From an uncultured bacterium (GTDB lineage Bacteria; Cyanobacteriota; Vampirovibrionia; Gastranaerophilales; Gastranaerophilaceae), in assembly GCA_949296355.1 (NCBI GenBank), contig CASFPS010000008.1, positions 62,001 through 126,000 of the forward strand: a stretch of DNA of 64,000 nt, written 5' to 3'. Positions 8,172 through 17,406 of this stretch are shown in pieces. Each line of letters opens with the position of its first letter. Within the stretch, counting starts at the first letter, position 1. The position numbers and the translations under genes are program-made. The notes under the pieces are model-generated. The model saw only the letters and a list, made by a program, of their open reading frames with translations. It made no database searches and was not told the origin of the DNA.

Positions 8172-11100
8172 ATGAGTGATTTTAAATTTAATTATGATTT
8201 TTTGAAGAAAAATGCAACTCCCGGAAGCTGGAGACGCGGATACGAATATTACCAGAAAGATATGATTCTGGAGGCTTACCCTGAAAAGAATTTCTATAAA
8301 GGTAAGGTTAAGGGGAATTATCAGGATTTTTATTTAACTGATTTGATTTTTAAAAAGAATAAAATTGAGTCAAGATGCAATTGCCCTTTAAAAGAAGAGT
8401 GGTGTAAACACGCAGTGGCAGTTGCTCTGAAAGCAATTGAAGAGAACGCTTATGAAAACTGGATGTTTGAAAAATACGGCGTTGAGTTTGACCGTTCTGA
8501 TACTGATACAGAATTAAAAACAGAACCAAAAGGCAGCTATATTTTCCATTTTAATCCCAAAAGACGCCAGAACTTTTTCTCGATTCTGGTAAGAGACCGG
8601 GCAACAAACAAGATTGTAAGGTCTCTGGAAAACATTCTTCGTGCGCTTATAGATGTACAGAGAACAGATCCTGATTTTGAACTCAACGATGCACAAAAAT
8701 CTGAACTTGCATTGTTCCAGACCCTGTTAAAAATTGCCAAGCAGGATAAAAAAGCCGGCTGGTACGATATTCCGATTACAAAATTCGCGCCGGTATTTCC
8801 TTTGATGGCAGAGCTGGAAGAAGTTTTAGACGAGAGAACAAAAGAACGTATCCAGTTTACGGATAATGTGTGGAGTCTCAATCTTGATGTTTCTACTACA
8901 AGTATAAACGGCGCTACAAACATTGTTCTGGAACTTTTCTGGACAAGACCGGATAAAGAAGGGATTATACCGTTTGAAGAGGTTAATTATTTTTCAAGGC
9001 AAATTAAGTGGGGAAGATACAAGAATATAATTTTTCCTCTGAACATTGCAATGAATGAACTTCCGCAAAGTATTATAAAATCTACTTTTACTGACTTAAA
9101 AGAAGCTGACGGCGGGAAGTTTGTATACGAAGATTTACCGCATCTTAAAGAAATTATGCCTGTAACAATTGCGGAAAATATAAGCAAACTCCTTTTAGAG
9201 CATAAACCGCCTATAAACGTTGTTACTCTTGGTATTGACTATGATCAGTCGCTTAAAGCATCATTGGAATTTGATTATTCAGGAGTTAGAGTTCCTTATT
9301 CCAAGAGCAAAGACAAATCTCCTTATATTTCTGTTACAAGCAAGGAGGAAGAAGGGTTAGTCTACTGGATTAAAAGGGATTATGAACATGAGCAGATGGC
9401 ATATAATATGCTTCTTGCATGCAAATTTGTTCCGATGCAGACTAATAACCTTGCTCTGGAAAAAGAAAACGCAATTGATTTTTATAATTACTATATCAAG
9501 CAGGCAGGTGACGATTGGAAGTTTGAAGAGCATGATGATATGAGCTTCTTTAAGCTTCTTGATGAACCATTCAAAATGTGTGCAAAAATTGATTTCTCCG
9601 AAGAATCAATTGACAGTATGGAAATCCAGATATACGGTCAGGTCGGGGATGAAATCATAAACTTTGACGATATATATGATACTATTCAGAGCGGTGAAAA
9701 ATATGCCCGTGTAAGAAGCCTCGGTTTTGTTGAGTATCCGGCTCAGAATATTTATCAGATTATGCGCTCATTTAACTCTTTTGATGCATACAGAAACAAC
9801 GAAAACAAATTTCTGGTAAAAACTTACCGTGTAGGTTTGATTACAGAGTTACAGAATCAGGGATTTGAACTTGTCATGAGCGAAAAATTCCAGAAGTTCT
9901 GGGAGCAAATTTCAACCTTCTCAACAACTTCTGACGGCGTTTCTCTGCCGGAAGGGGTTAATGCCGAGTTCCGTGAATACCAGCTTAAAGGTTTCCACTG
10001 GCTCTGGTTCCTGTATCAGTACGGCTTAAACGGAATACTTGCCGACGATATGGGGTTAGGTAAAACTTTACAGGCATTGAGTTTGCTCCAGAAAGCAAAA
10101 GAAGTTGACGGCGCAATGCCGACGCTTGTTGTTGCTCCAACAACAGTCGTATTTAACTGGGAAGCAGAAATTCAGAAATTTACACCGGGCTTAAGCTGTC
10201 TGAAATTAACAGGCGCTGACCGTAAAGAATGGTTTAAACATATTCCGGAATATGATATTGTAATTACAAGTTACGCGCTTGTAAGACGTGATATTGCAAA
10301 GCTTAAAAAACACAATTTCAGATACATTATTCTGGATGAATCCCAGAATATTAAAAACGCAATTTCACAAACTGCTCAGGCGGTAAAAGAATTGCAGTCG
10401 GATCATAAGCTTGCGCTTTCCGGTACGCCTATTGAAAATAAACTTGAAGAGTTGTGGTCGGTATTCGACTTTCTTATGCCGGGCTTCCTGTTTAATGTTG
10501 CTGAATTTAACTATAGATACGTTACTCCGATTATGGAAAGACAGGATAAGACGGTTGAAAAACGTCTGAAACTCCAAATATTCCCGTTTATCCTGAGACG
10601 TATGAAGCGAGATGTTGCGAAAGACTTGCCGGATAAAGTTGAAAACATGGCGTATTGCGAACTTACGGACGAACAGAGAGACTTTTATCTTGAAGTCCTT
10701 GACAGTACAAAAGAAGAACTCTTTAAGAGTATTGAACTTAACGGGCTTGAAAAGAGCAGAATGTCTATATTCTCGGCTCTTCTCAGACTCCGTCAGATTT
10801 GCTGCCACCCTAAACTTTATGACAAAGAACATGTTAAAGGCGTCATGAAATCAGGTAAATTTGAATACCTGAAAGGTATGCTGGAACAGATTATTCAGGA
10901 AAAACACAGAGTTCTTCTGTTCAGCCAGTTTGTTGATATGCTTGATATTATTAAAGCATGGCTTGAAAGAGAAGATATTCCTTACGAATACTTAACCGGT
11001 AAGACAAAAGACCGTCAGGCTGCTGTTGAAAACTTCAATAATAACCCGAATATACCTATATTCCTGATTAGTTTAAAAGCCGGCGGTACAGGTTTGAACC

Positions 11101-11363
11101 TGACGGGTGCGGATTATGTAATCCACTATGACCCTTGGTGGAACCCTGCGGTTGAAGATCAGGCAACCGATAGAGCTTACCGTATCGGTCAGACTAAGAA
11201 AGTATTTGTCTACAGGCTTATTACAAAGAATACGGTTGAAGAAAAAATTCAGAAGATTAAAGGACGTAAACGCGACCTTGTTGACAGCGTAGTTTCTATC
11301 GACAGAAATATTACAAAATCACTTACAATGGAAGATTTGAAAGATATCTTCTCGATAGATTAA
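8172..11363 (+). CDS. SNF2-family helicase with N-terminal SWIM zinc finger
   Basis: This 1,063-aa DNA-dependent ATPase is of the SNF2/Rad54-like (bacterial HepA-type) group. A SWIM zinc finger is seen at C69-x-C71-x6-C78-x-H80, followed by a long middle region and then the two RecA-like lobes. Lobe motifs are GILADDMGLGKT near residue 630 (motif I), ILDESQ near 721 (motif II, where DEAH is more usual), LSGTPIENKLEELWS (III), FSQFVDMLDII, LKAGGTGLNLTGADYV (V) and DRAYRIGQTKKV (VI). It probably remodels protein-DNA complexes or RNA polymerase complexes; that is inferred from the family. The ATG is preceded by AAGGA about 14 bases upstream. No terminator was seen after it. Confidence 0.93.
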   Translation: MSDFKFNYDFLKKNATPGSWRRGYEYYQKDMILEAYPEKNFYKGKVKGNYQDFYLTDLIFKKNKIESRCNCPLKEEWCKHAVAVALKAIEENAYENWMFEKYGVEFDRSDTDTELKTEPKGSYIFHFNPKRRQNFFSILVRDRATNKIVRSLENILRALIDVQRTDPDFELNDAQKSELALFQTLLKIAKQDKKAGWYDIPITKFAPVFPLMAELEEVLDERTKERIQFTDNVWSLNLDVSTTSINGATNIVLELFWTRPDKEGIIPFEEVNYFSRQIKWGRYKNIIFPLNIAMNELPQSIIKSTFTDLKEADGGKFVYEDLPHLKEIMPVTIAENISKLLLEHKPPINVVTLGIDYDQSLKASLEFDYSGVRVPYSKSKDKSPYISVTSKEEEGLVYWIKRDYEHEQMAYNMLLACKFVPMQTNNLALEKENAIDFYNYYIKQAGDDWKFEEHDDMSFFKLLDEPFKMCAKIDFSEESIDSMEIQIYGQVGDEIINFDDIYDTIQSGEKYARVRSLGFVEYPAQNIYQIMRSFNSFDAYRNNENKFLVKTYRVGLITELQNQGFELVMSEKFQKFWEQISTFSTTSDGVSLPEGVNAEFREYQLKGFHWLWFLYQYGLNGILADDMGLGKTLQALSLLQKAKEVDGAMPTLVVAPTTVVFNWEAEIQKFTPGLSCLKLTGADRKEWFKHIPEYDIVITSYALVRRDIAKLKKHNFRYIILDESQNIKNAISQTAQAVKELQSDHKLALSGTPIENKLEELWSVFDFLMPGFLFNVAEFNYRYVTPIMERQDKTVEKRLKLQIFPFILRRMKRDVAKDLPDKVENMAYCELTDEQRDFYLEVLDSTKEELFKSIELNGLEKSRMSIFSALLRLRQICCHPKLYDKEHVKGVMKSGKFEYLKGMLEQIIQEKHRVLLFSQFVDMLDIIKAWLEREDIPYEYLTGKTKDRQAAVENFNNNPNIPIFLISLKAGGTGLNLTGADYVIHYDPWWNPAVEDQATDRAYRIGQTKKVFVYRLITKNTVEEKIQKIKGRKRDLVDSVVSIDRNITKSLTMEDLKDIFSID

Positions 11364-11401
11364 TTGCGCTTTAAAAACCGGTAATTAATATAAAATCTAA
11401 A

Positions 11402-11887
11402 TTATTTTATTTCAAAATCAATACTTGAATTCTGGTTATTTTCTTTTTTTACACCGGTAATAAGTTCGTACACATAGGCTGTAACCAATCCTGAAAATGC
11501 ATTAAACAGGGCACTTATTCCTGCCATAAGAATCATCAGCAGTACCATTACAACAAAAGAGCCGAAACTTGTCAGGAAAAACCTCAAAAATCCCTGCGTA
11601 TAAGCCGGAAATAACCAGCCAAGAAGCATACTGAGCGGAGTATACACAACAGAAAAAGCTATAAAAGATACAAACCCCACAAGAGCACCGAATATACATC
11701 CTTCTCTTACGCTAATTATACCGATTAAATCATTCTGTTTAAGATAAACAATTACAAAAGCGGAAAGACAGATTATAAGCAGCATAAAACTCAGAAAACT
11801 CAGGTATGGAACAATAGTAATAAATCCGAGAATTGCACCTGCAAATATGCTTATTAGTGATATTTGTTTTAATAGTAATAAATTCAT
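11402..11887 (-). CDS. Small polytopic membrane protein, unknown function
   Basis: This 161-aa protein has about four transmembrane helices (ISIFAGAILGFITIVPYL, a second Leu/Ile-rich helix, REGCIFGALVGFVSFIAFSVVY, and a long MVLLMILMAGISALF helix) and a polar tail. The family is not recognised; it resembles generic DUF4199-like four-helix proteins. AGAGGTG lies before the ATG. It lies 12 bp after leuC on the same strand and is probably co-transcribed with it, though a functional link is not evident. Confidence 0.75.
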   Translation of the reverse strand: MNLLLLKQISLISIFAGAILGFITIVPYLSFLSFMLLIICLSAFVIVYLKQNDLIGIISVREGCIFGALVGFVSFIAFSVVYTPLSMLLGWLFPAYTQGFLRFFLTSFGSFVVMVLLMILMAGISALFNAFSGLVTAYVYELITGVKKENNQNSSIDFEIK

Positions 11888-11899
11888 ATTAACACCTCT

Positions 11900-13141
11900 T
11901 TATTCCGCCGAGATATAACCTCTTAAAGCGGTATAAGCCGCAATATAAGGGGATGCCAGATAAATAAAACCTTTAGTATTTCCCATTCTCCCCTGAAAAT
12001 TTCTGTTCTGGGTTGCAAGACAGACTTCTCCGTCACCTAATATACCGGCATGAACGCCGACACAAGGACCGCAGCCCGGAGCTAGTATTGCAGCATTTGC
12101 TTCTACAAAAATATCAATCAAACCTTCTTTCAGAGCCTGTTTAAAGACATCTTTTGAAGCCGGAGAAATAAGCATTCTGACATCAGGGTGAACTGTTTTT
12201 CCTTTAAGAATCTCTGCTACGGTTCTCAAATCCTCAATTCTTCCGTTTGTGCATGTGCCGACATATACCTGATTAACTTTTACATCCTTAAGCTCTTCGA
12301 CCGTCTTTGTATTATCAACTGTATGCGGGCAGGAAACCGTATGAGGAACATCTTCCGCATTAATTTCTATAACTCTTTCATATACTGCATCCTTGTCAGG
12401 CAGAATTTGTCTGAATTTATCTTCCCTACCTCTTTCGCGTAAAAATTCTTTTGTTTTTTCATCTGCAACAAACAAACCGCATTTTGCTCCTGCTTCCACC
12501 GCCATATTTGCAAGAGTAAATCTTTCAGACATTGACATATTCTCAATTGTATCGCCGCAAAATTCCAAAGCCTTATAAGTCGCTCCGTCAGCGCCTATCA
12601 TTCCTATAAGATAAAGCATTAAATCTTTAGAACAAATTCCCTGTTTAAACTTTCCTCTTACAACAATTTTGTATGTAGCAGGAACCTTAAGCCAGGTTTT
12701 TCCAAGAGCCATTGCAACAGCAACGTCAGTAGAGCCCATGCCGGTTGCAAACGCGCCGAGCGCGCCCGATGTGCAGGTATGAGAATCAGCTCCTACCAGA
12801 ACTTCGCCCGGATTTACAAAAGTTTCAATAAGTCTCTGGTGACAGACCCCTGCTCCGACATCGGAAAGCACAGCTCCATATTCCTTATGAAACTCTCTTA
12901 AAACCATGTGGGTATTAGATAATTCTTTTCTCGGACTCGGAGAAGCATGGTCAATAAACAGAATAGTTCTCTGGGGATTATTTAATTTACTCTTTCCAAG
13001 CTTTTTGAATTCCTGCACTGTTAAAGGACCTGTTCCATCCTGTACTGCAGTTACATCCACCTTTGATATAACAAGTTCTCCGGCATGAACTTCTTTTCCT
13101 GCGTGTTCCGAAATTATTTTTTCTGCTAAAGTCAGACCCAT
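11900..13141 (-). CDS. leuC: 3-isopropylmalate dehydratase large subunit (aconitase superfamily)
   Basis: This 413-aa enzyme is the shorter bacterial/archaeal LeuC form, which isomerises 2- to 3-isopropylmalate in leucine synthesis with a [4Fe-4S] cluster. Cluster ligands are visible in VGTCTNGR and APGCGPCVG. The substrate segments VGADSHTCTSGALGAFATGMGSTD and the N-terminal LAEKIISEHAG also match. Homoaconitase-type relatives cannot be fully excluded. The small subunit leuD, leuB and leuA are not next to it. Its ribosome site lies in a run of nine Gs on the coding strand (13146-13154), an unusual sequence prone to slippage. Confidence 0.92.
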   Translation of the reverse strand: MGLTLAEKIISEHAGKEVHAGELVISKVDVTAVQDGTGPLTVQEFKKLGKSKLNNPQRTILFIDHASPSPRKELSNTHMVLREFHKEYGAVLSDVGAGVCHQRLIETFVNPGEVLVGADSHTCTSGALGAFATGMGSTDVAVAMALGKTWLKVPATYKIVVRGKFKQGICSKDLMLYLIGMIGADGATYKALEFCGDTIENMSMSERFTLANMAVEAGAKCGLFVADEKTKEFLRERGREDKFRQILPDKDAVYERVIEINAEDVPHTVSCPHTVDNTKTVEELKDVKVNQVYVGTCTNGRIEDLRTVAEILKGKTVHPDVRMLISPASKDVFKQALKEGLIDIFVEANAAILAPGCGPCVGVHAGILGDGEVCLATQNRNFQGRMGNTKGFIYLASPYIAAYTALRGYISAE

Positions 13142-13145
13142 TTCT

Positions 13146-13154
13146 CCCCCCCCC
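13146..13154 (-). promoter_or_regulatory. G9 tract forming the leuC ribosome binding site
   Basis: Nine consecutive Cs on the + strand give GGGGGGGGGAGAAATG on the coding strand, placing the purine tract within 5 bases of the leuC ATG. Length changes here would alter Shine-Dalgarno strength and spacing. Confidence 0.55.
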
Positions 13155-13277
13155 TTTGTAAATTTAGTACCTTCATTTTATCACAATTAGAGATTTTTGT
13201 TATAAAATAAAGGGGTAAAATAATATAATTTTACATATTTAATGTTTTTTGGGATAAATTAACGGAGGAGTAAGAGT

Positions 13278-14780
13278 TTGGCTATAAATATTCAAAAGAT
13301 TAAGAGTAGAAAAGTCTTATTCTACCTGACTTTAGGACTCTTCTGTTTATTTTTATCCTGTCTTTGCACTAACTATGATTTTGATTTATTTGCCAGATTA
13401 ATTGTCGGCGAAAGATTTATTGAGCATGGCATATTGCCTTTCAAAGATTTTTTGTCATATACGCCGACTCATCCGTGGTATGACCATGAATGGGGCTCCG
13501 GTGTCGTGTTTTACCTGCTGGTAAAACATCTTAATGCAATAGGATTACTGCTTTTTCAGGCTTTAATGATGTTTTTGACAGCCTTTTTTGTAATACAAAC
13601 ACAAAAGCTGCAAAAACATGCCTACCCTGCCTCATTAACATTTATGGCAATATTTCTTGTAATATATTTAAGGCTCAACCCGGCATTAGTCAGATGCCAG
13701 TTGTTCAGTTTCCTGTTTTTCGCGTTTTTTCTCTATGTGCTTGAAGGAACAAGAAGAGGAAAGTTCAAAAACTTAATCTGGCTTCTTCCTCCGGTTGTAA
13801 TTTTCTGGAACAATGTACACGGAGGCGTTGTTTCCGGACTCGGGCTTATTGCAATGTATTTTGCAGGAGCTATTCTGGAGAAAAAACCGTGGAAAAAATA
13901 TCTCGGAGCTTTGATATTATCAGGTCTGCTGCTTGTTATAAACCCTTACGGCATAAAATATCTGGATTTCTTATTCTCTGCAGCAACAAAGCAAAGAAAA
14001 TATGTTGTAGAATGGTGGCCATTCTATGCAGCAAGACATATTTTATACTATCTGCCGCCAAGTATATTTGCGGCATTCGGATTTATTTGTTCTTTTTTAA
14101 GGAAAAAGAAACCTGATATCACAAAAACAATAATACTTGTTGTTACGCTCTATATGGGACTTGCTCACGTAAAACTGCTTTCACTGTCTGTAATTGCAGC
14201 AGCTTCGCTTTGTTATAATGATATTGCTTCACTATTTACACGGTACAAAAAAGTTTTAAGGAAGCTGGAAAAAAGCATTTATGCATCAATCATTGTACTT
14301 GCCTTTCTTATACCCCTATTCTCGCCGCTGGCTGCAAGGGCAGATTTTACTAAATTTCCTTTATATGAAATAGAATTTCTGAAAATTAATAATATAAAAG
14401 GAAATATGGTTGTTCCTTTCGGTATGGGAAGCTATGCATCTTATAAATTATATCCTGATAACTTAATATATATGGACGGAAGGTATGAAGAAGTCTATAA
14501 TGACAAAGAATTTCTGACTTTAAGGGATTTTGAACTTGTGGAGCCTAACTGGAAAGACATACTAAAAAATTATCCGACTGAAATTCTTATGCCGACAAGA
14601 GGCAGTGCTGCTTATGCTGCTTTAACAAAAGAGCCGGAGTGGATTCATATTTTTGACGGCAGGCTCTGCGGTATTTTTATAAAAAAAGGACAAGAAAAAT
14701 TTTCATATTTTGAACCTGAATACGATATTGATTATTATAGAGACACAATGTTTAAACATGGAGATTTCACAGATGACTAA
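13278..14780 (+). CDS. Polytopic membrane protein, possibly a GT-C-type glycosyltransferase
   Basis: This 500-aa protein has about ten transmembrane helices and a soluble C-terminal part of about 120 residues. After the first helix it reads NYDFDLFARLIVGERFIEHG and SYTPTHPWYDHEWGS. An acidic/aromatic first luminal loop of this kind resembles GT-C glycosyltransferases (PMT/GT39-like), but I cannot assign a donor or acceptor. The start is a TTG, chosen because GGAGGAG lies just before it. The last codons overlap the patatin gene (ATGACTAA), so the two are translationally coupled. Confidence 0.65.
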   Translation: MAINIQKIKSRKVLFYLTLGLFCLFLSCLCTNYDFDLFARLIVGERFIEHGILPFKDFLSYTPTHPWYDHEWGSGVVFYLLVKHLNAIGLLLFQALMMFLTAFFVIQTQKLQKHAYPASLTFMAIFLVIYLRLNPALVRCQLFSFLFFAFFLYVLEGTRRGKFKNLIWLLPPVVIFWNNVHGGVVSGLGLIAMYFAGAILEKKPWKKYLGALILSGLLLVINPYGIKYLDFLFSAATKQRKYVVEWWPFYAARHILYYLPPSIFAAFGFICSFLRKKKPDITKTIILVVTLYMGLAHVKLLSLSVIAAASLCYNDIASLFTRYKKVLRKLEKSIYASIIVLAFLIPLFSPLAARADFTKFPLYEIEFLKINNIKGNMVVPFGMGSYASYKLYPDNLIYMDGRYEEVYNDKEFLTLRDFELVEPNWKDILKNYPTEILMPTRGSAAYAALTKEPEWIHIFDGRLCGIFIKKGQEKFSYFEPEYDIDYYRDTMFKHGDFTDD

Positions 14781-15966
14781 CCCGTTAAAATATACCTGCC
14801 TGTTCGGAGGCGGTGCAATAAGAGGAATGGCATACATTGGAACAATAAGGGCTTTAGAAGAGCTGGGAATTGAATACGATATAATCGGCGGCTCATCTGT
14901 CGGTTCGGTAATGGCAGCATTAATTGCAAGCGGTTACAAGTCATACGAACTAGAAAACTTGTTTATGAAAGTAAATTTTGATCTTTTTAAAGACATCCAT
15001 CTGGGATTTGGCAGTTCTTTTGCTATAAGTAAAGGTGAAATCTTCATGGATTGGCTCAATGAACTTTTACAGAAAAAACACGGAAATATTAAAAACAGAA
15101 ATGTAACCTTTCAAGATATTGAAAAAAAGCTGGTTATTATTACAACTAATCTGACAAAATTCTGCAATCAGGAATTTTCAAATATTCAGACTCCTGAGTT
15201 TGAAGTTGCAAAGGCTATTAAAGTTTCTTCGAGTATGCCCGGCTTAATGGCTCCTTATAAGTACAAAGAATGCTATCTGGTAGACGGAGATTTGCAAAAA
15301 GCTTCACCTATGTGGAGATTATCGGAGACTTTAAACAATTCTGAAAGCAGAATACTTGAATTCAGACTTGAAGGAGATTACAGCAAAGACGAAAAGAATC
15401 CGATATCATTTATTAACACTATATATAGCTGCGTTACAGATATTGCGACAGATTTTGTAACAGAATTATACGGGAAAAATGACCGGTATGACTGCGTTAG
15501 AATAAATACCGGAGACATCTTCTTTGCAGATTTTAACCTTAATAAGGAAGAGAGACGAAAATTAATTGATATAGGGTATAACCAGACAATGCATTATTTT
15601 AGAAGCGTACTTCCGGCAAAAAAACAAAGGCTGGAAGCAATATATTCTAAAATTCTCACATACCTAAAAAAAGCATTGAAAGGTCTAAAAGCCAATAATG
15701 TTGAAGAAGTGCAGTGGTGGTTCGGAGATATATTTACAGTACTTTGTGAAAATAAAGAAATAATAGACCCTGTAATCTACCGGAAAATCCTTGATTTAAA
15801 AAACTCGCTTGCCAAAGGCTCTACTTCAATTTTGAAATTTTATACTTGCTTTAAAGGAGCAAAAAGGCTGGAGGCTGAGATGAAAGACGTCATAATGACC
15901 GTAAACACACGGGTTAACGACCTTAAATTATACCTTCAGGATTTTCCAGATTGTAAATTTATGTAA
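14773..15966 (+). CDS. Patatin-like phospholipase
   Basis: This 397-aa protein has a patatin domain: the oxyanion-hole motif GGGAIRG at residues 12-18, the nucleophile elbow GSSVG at 40-44, and the catalytic Asp in DGD near residue 172. It should hydrolyse acyl esters of membrane lipids through a Ser-Asp dyad. The C-terminal about 150 residues are helical and of unknown role. The start at 14773 is preferred over 14710 because GGAG precedes it and the patatin fold begins directly after it. It overlaps the preceding membrane protein by 8 bp, which suggests a joint role in envelope lipid or glycolipid processing (inference). Confidence 0.9.
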   Translation: MTNPLKYTCLFGGGAIRGMAYIGTIRALEELGIEYDIIGGSSVGSVMAALIASGYKSYELENLFMKVNFDLFKDIHLGFGSSFAISKGEIFMDWLNELLQKKHGNIKNRNVTFQDIEKKLVIITTNLTKFCNQEFSNIQTPEFEVAKAIKVSSSMPGLMAPYKYKECYLVDGDLQKASPMWRLSETLNNSESRILEFRLEGDYSKDEKNPISFINTIYSCVTDIATDFVTELYGKNDRYDCVRINTGDIFFADFNLNKEERRKLIDIGYNQTMHYFRSVLPAKKQRLEAIYSKILTYLKKALKGLKANNVEEVQWWFGDIFTVLCENKEIIDPVIYRKILDLKNSLAKGSTSILKFYTCFKGAKRLEAEMKDVIMTVNTRVNDLKLYLQDFPDCKFM

Positions 15967-16015
15967 AGATTTTCAAAAAATCGGGGTATTTTTGTAATAT
16001 TTCTTAACAAAAGTA

Positions 16016-16044
16016 TTGAACTTTATATACTTTTAATATATCAT
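16016..16044 (+). promoter_or_regulatory. Sigma-70-type promoter upstream of the sigma factor gene
   Basis: TTGAAC (16016-16021) and TATCAT (16039-16044) are 17 bp apart. Transcription from here would give a leader of about 430 nt with a short frame and tandem repeats before the sigma gene at 16478. Confidence 0.5.
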
Positions 16045-16066
16045 AAGTATATAAGGATTATTTGTT

Positions 16067-16192
16067 ATGTGTTCGTCAATCCTTATAAAAAACGGTAAAT
16101 TGAAATTGATAGTCGCGACATCTTATTCAATCTTCCGCAGGACATTAAACCGGCAGACTAACTTTCCAGAGTGCAGTCATTCCGGGGCGTAA
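16067..16192 (+). CDS. Possible 41-codon leader ORF (MCSSILIKNG...)
   Basis: A short frame with AAGGATT about 10 bases upstream begins just after the 16016 promoter and runs into the repeat block, where its last codons are repeat sequence. The product starts MCSSILIKNGKLKLIVATS. It could be a leader peptide, a tiny protein, or chance. Confidence is low because the 3' third is repeat-derived. Confidence 0.25.
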   Translation: MCSSILIKNGKLKLIVATSYSIFRRTLNRQTNFPECSHSGA

Positions 16193-16465
16193 GCCCGAAG
16201 AATCGCTATAACTTTTGTAAAATTTTCTATTCACAAGTTAAAGAGATTCTTCACCCCTAAATTGCTGCCGGGTTCAGAATGACGGCAAACTAGTAGTCTA
16301 AACCTACCTACCCCTAAAATGTCAGGCTAGTAGGCTAACCCACAAGACAAGTTACATCCCCCCCCCCTACGTCAAACTAGTAGCATAAACCTACCAACCA
16401 AGTTACATTTACCCCTACGTCAGACTAGTAGCCGAAACCTACCAACCAAATTACATTTACCCCAG
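16170..16465. repeat. Dispersed-repeat block 2, with tandem ~55-bp units
   Basis: A GTCATTC-type element near 16175-16290 is followed by degenerate tandem copies of CTAGTAG...AAACCTACC...ACATTTACCCC in the reverse orientation of the GGGGTAAATG unit seen elsewhere. Exact ATTTACCCC copies are at 16407-16415 and 16455-16463, and there is a run of ten Cs at 16358-16367. The final copy abuts the AGGAG of the sigma gene, so repeats have spread right up to its ribosome site. Confidence 0.75.
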
Positions 16466-16477
16466 GAGTTTAACAGT

Positions 16478-17365
16478 ATGAAAGAAACAACAATTAAAAT
16501 GAAAAAAACAACAAATCCTTCAAGAAACAGCTTCGCAGCTTTTTGCGGAGAGGATATGAGCAATTACATCAAAAAAGTTAATTCGTTTAAATCACTTAAC
16601 AGTGATGAAGAAAAAGAAATTGCAAGACTTGCAAAATCAGGCGATAAGGAAGCTAAAAAGGCTTTAGTACAGTCCAATTTAAAATTAGTTTTAACTATTG
16701 CAAGAAAAGCTATCCATGTATCAAAGATTCCTATGATTGATTTAATTCAGGAGGGCAACTTAGGTTTAATGGTTGCGGTTGAAAAATTCAATCCTGAATT
16801 GGGATACAGATTTTCCACTTACGCAAGCTGGTGGATTAAACAGGCAATGTTTAAAGCTATTTCAGAACAATCCTGCTGTATGAAAATTCCTGTTTATATT
16901 CAGGAAACTTTATCAAGATTCTCCAAACTCAAAACAGAGATGGAGAGAGCATACAATTGTCAGGTTACAAACAAAGATGTTGCCGAGAAAATGAATCTGG
17001 AGCCGGAAAAAATTGATACATTTTTGTCTGCGTACACTACAACAGTATCAATTGAAGGCAGCTTTGACGGCAAAAACGGAAGCGAATTAAATGTTGCTGA
17101 TGTTTTAGAAGATGAAAAATGCAATGTTGAAGAATCAATTGAGTATGAAGAATTAAAAAAAGAAATTGCAAATGTTGTTTCAACTCTTAAAGAGCGCGAA
17201 CAGACAGTTATCAAGATGAGATTCGGGTTAGAAAATTTTGCAAAAACAACATTGGAAGACATTGGTAAATTATACGGCGTAACAAAAGAGTGCATCCGCC
17301 AAACAGAGATGAGAGCTATAAACAAGCTTAGAGGGAGCTTTACATTAAGCTGTTATGCTGACTAA
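16478..17365 (+). CDS. Sigma-70 family RNA polymerase sigma factor (RpoD-like, short)
   Basis: This 295-aa sigma factor lacks region 1.1. Region 1.2 starts near YIKKVNSFKSLN. Region 2 contains NLKLVLTIARK, DLIQEGNLGLMVAVEKFNPE and RFSTYASWWIKQAM. Region 3 follows SEQSCCMKIPVYIQ, and region 4 has LKEREQTVIKMRFGLE and LEDIGKLYGVTKECIRQTE. It could be the primary or a group-2 sigma; the short N-terminus favours an alternative RpoD-like factor. AGGAG precedes the ATG. An AFCGED motif at residues 21-26 resembles the F-x-G motif seen in other proteins here, possibly by chance. A terminator follows. Confidence 0.9.
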   Translation: MKETTIKMKKTTNPSRNSFAAFCGEDMSNYIKKVNSFKSLNSDEEKEIARLAKSGDKEAKKALVQSNLKLVLTIARKAIHVSKIPMIDLIQEGNLGLMVAVEKFNPELGYRFSTYASWWIKQAMFKAISEQSCCMKIPVYIQETLSRFSKLKTEMERAYNCQVTNKDVAEKMNLEPEKIDTFLSAYTTTVSIEGSFDGKNGSELNVADVLEDEKCNVEESIEYEELKKEIANVVSTLKEREQTVIKMRFGLENFAKTTLEDIGKLYGVTKECIRQTEMRAINKLRGSFTLSCYAD

Positions 17366-17371
17366 TAAAAT

Positions 17372-17403
17372 AAATCCCGCTTCCGGATTTGAAGGCGGGA
17401 TTT
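17372..17403 (+). terminator. Intrinsic terminator after the sigma factor gene
   Basis: AAATCCCGC (17372-17380) pairs with GCGGGATTT (17395-17403), followed by more Ts. It separates the sigma gene from the convergent 17407 gene. Confidence 0.85.
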
Positions 17404-17406
17404 TTA

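Noticed and set aside
10365-10832. Antisense frames over 100 codons inside the SNF2 gene, and similarly inside murC (24431-24955) and pnp (50175-50813)
   Set aside because: They lie wholly within strongly supported genes, lack ribosome sites and have no recognisable domains.
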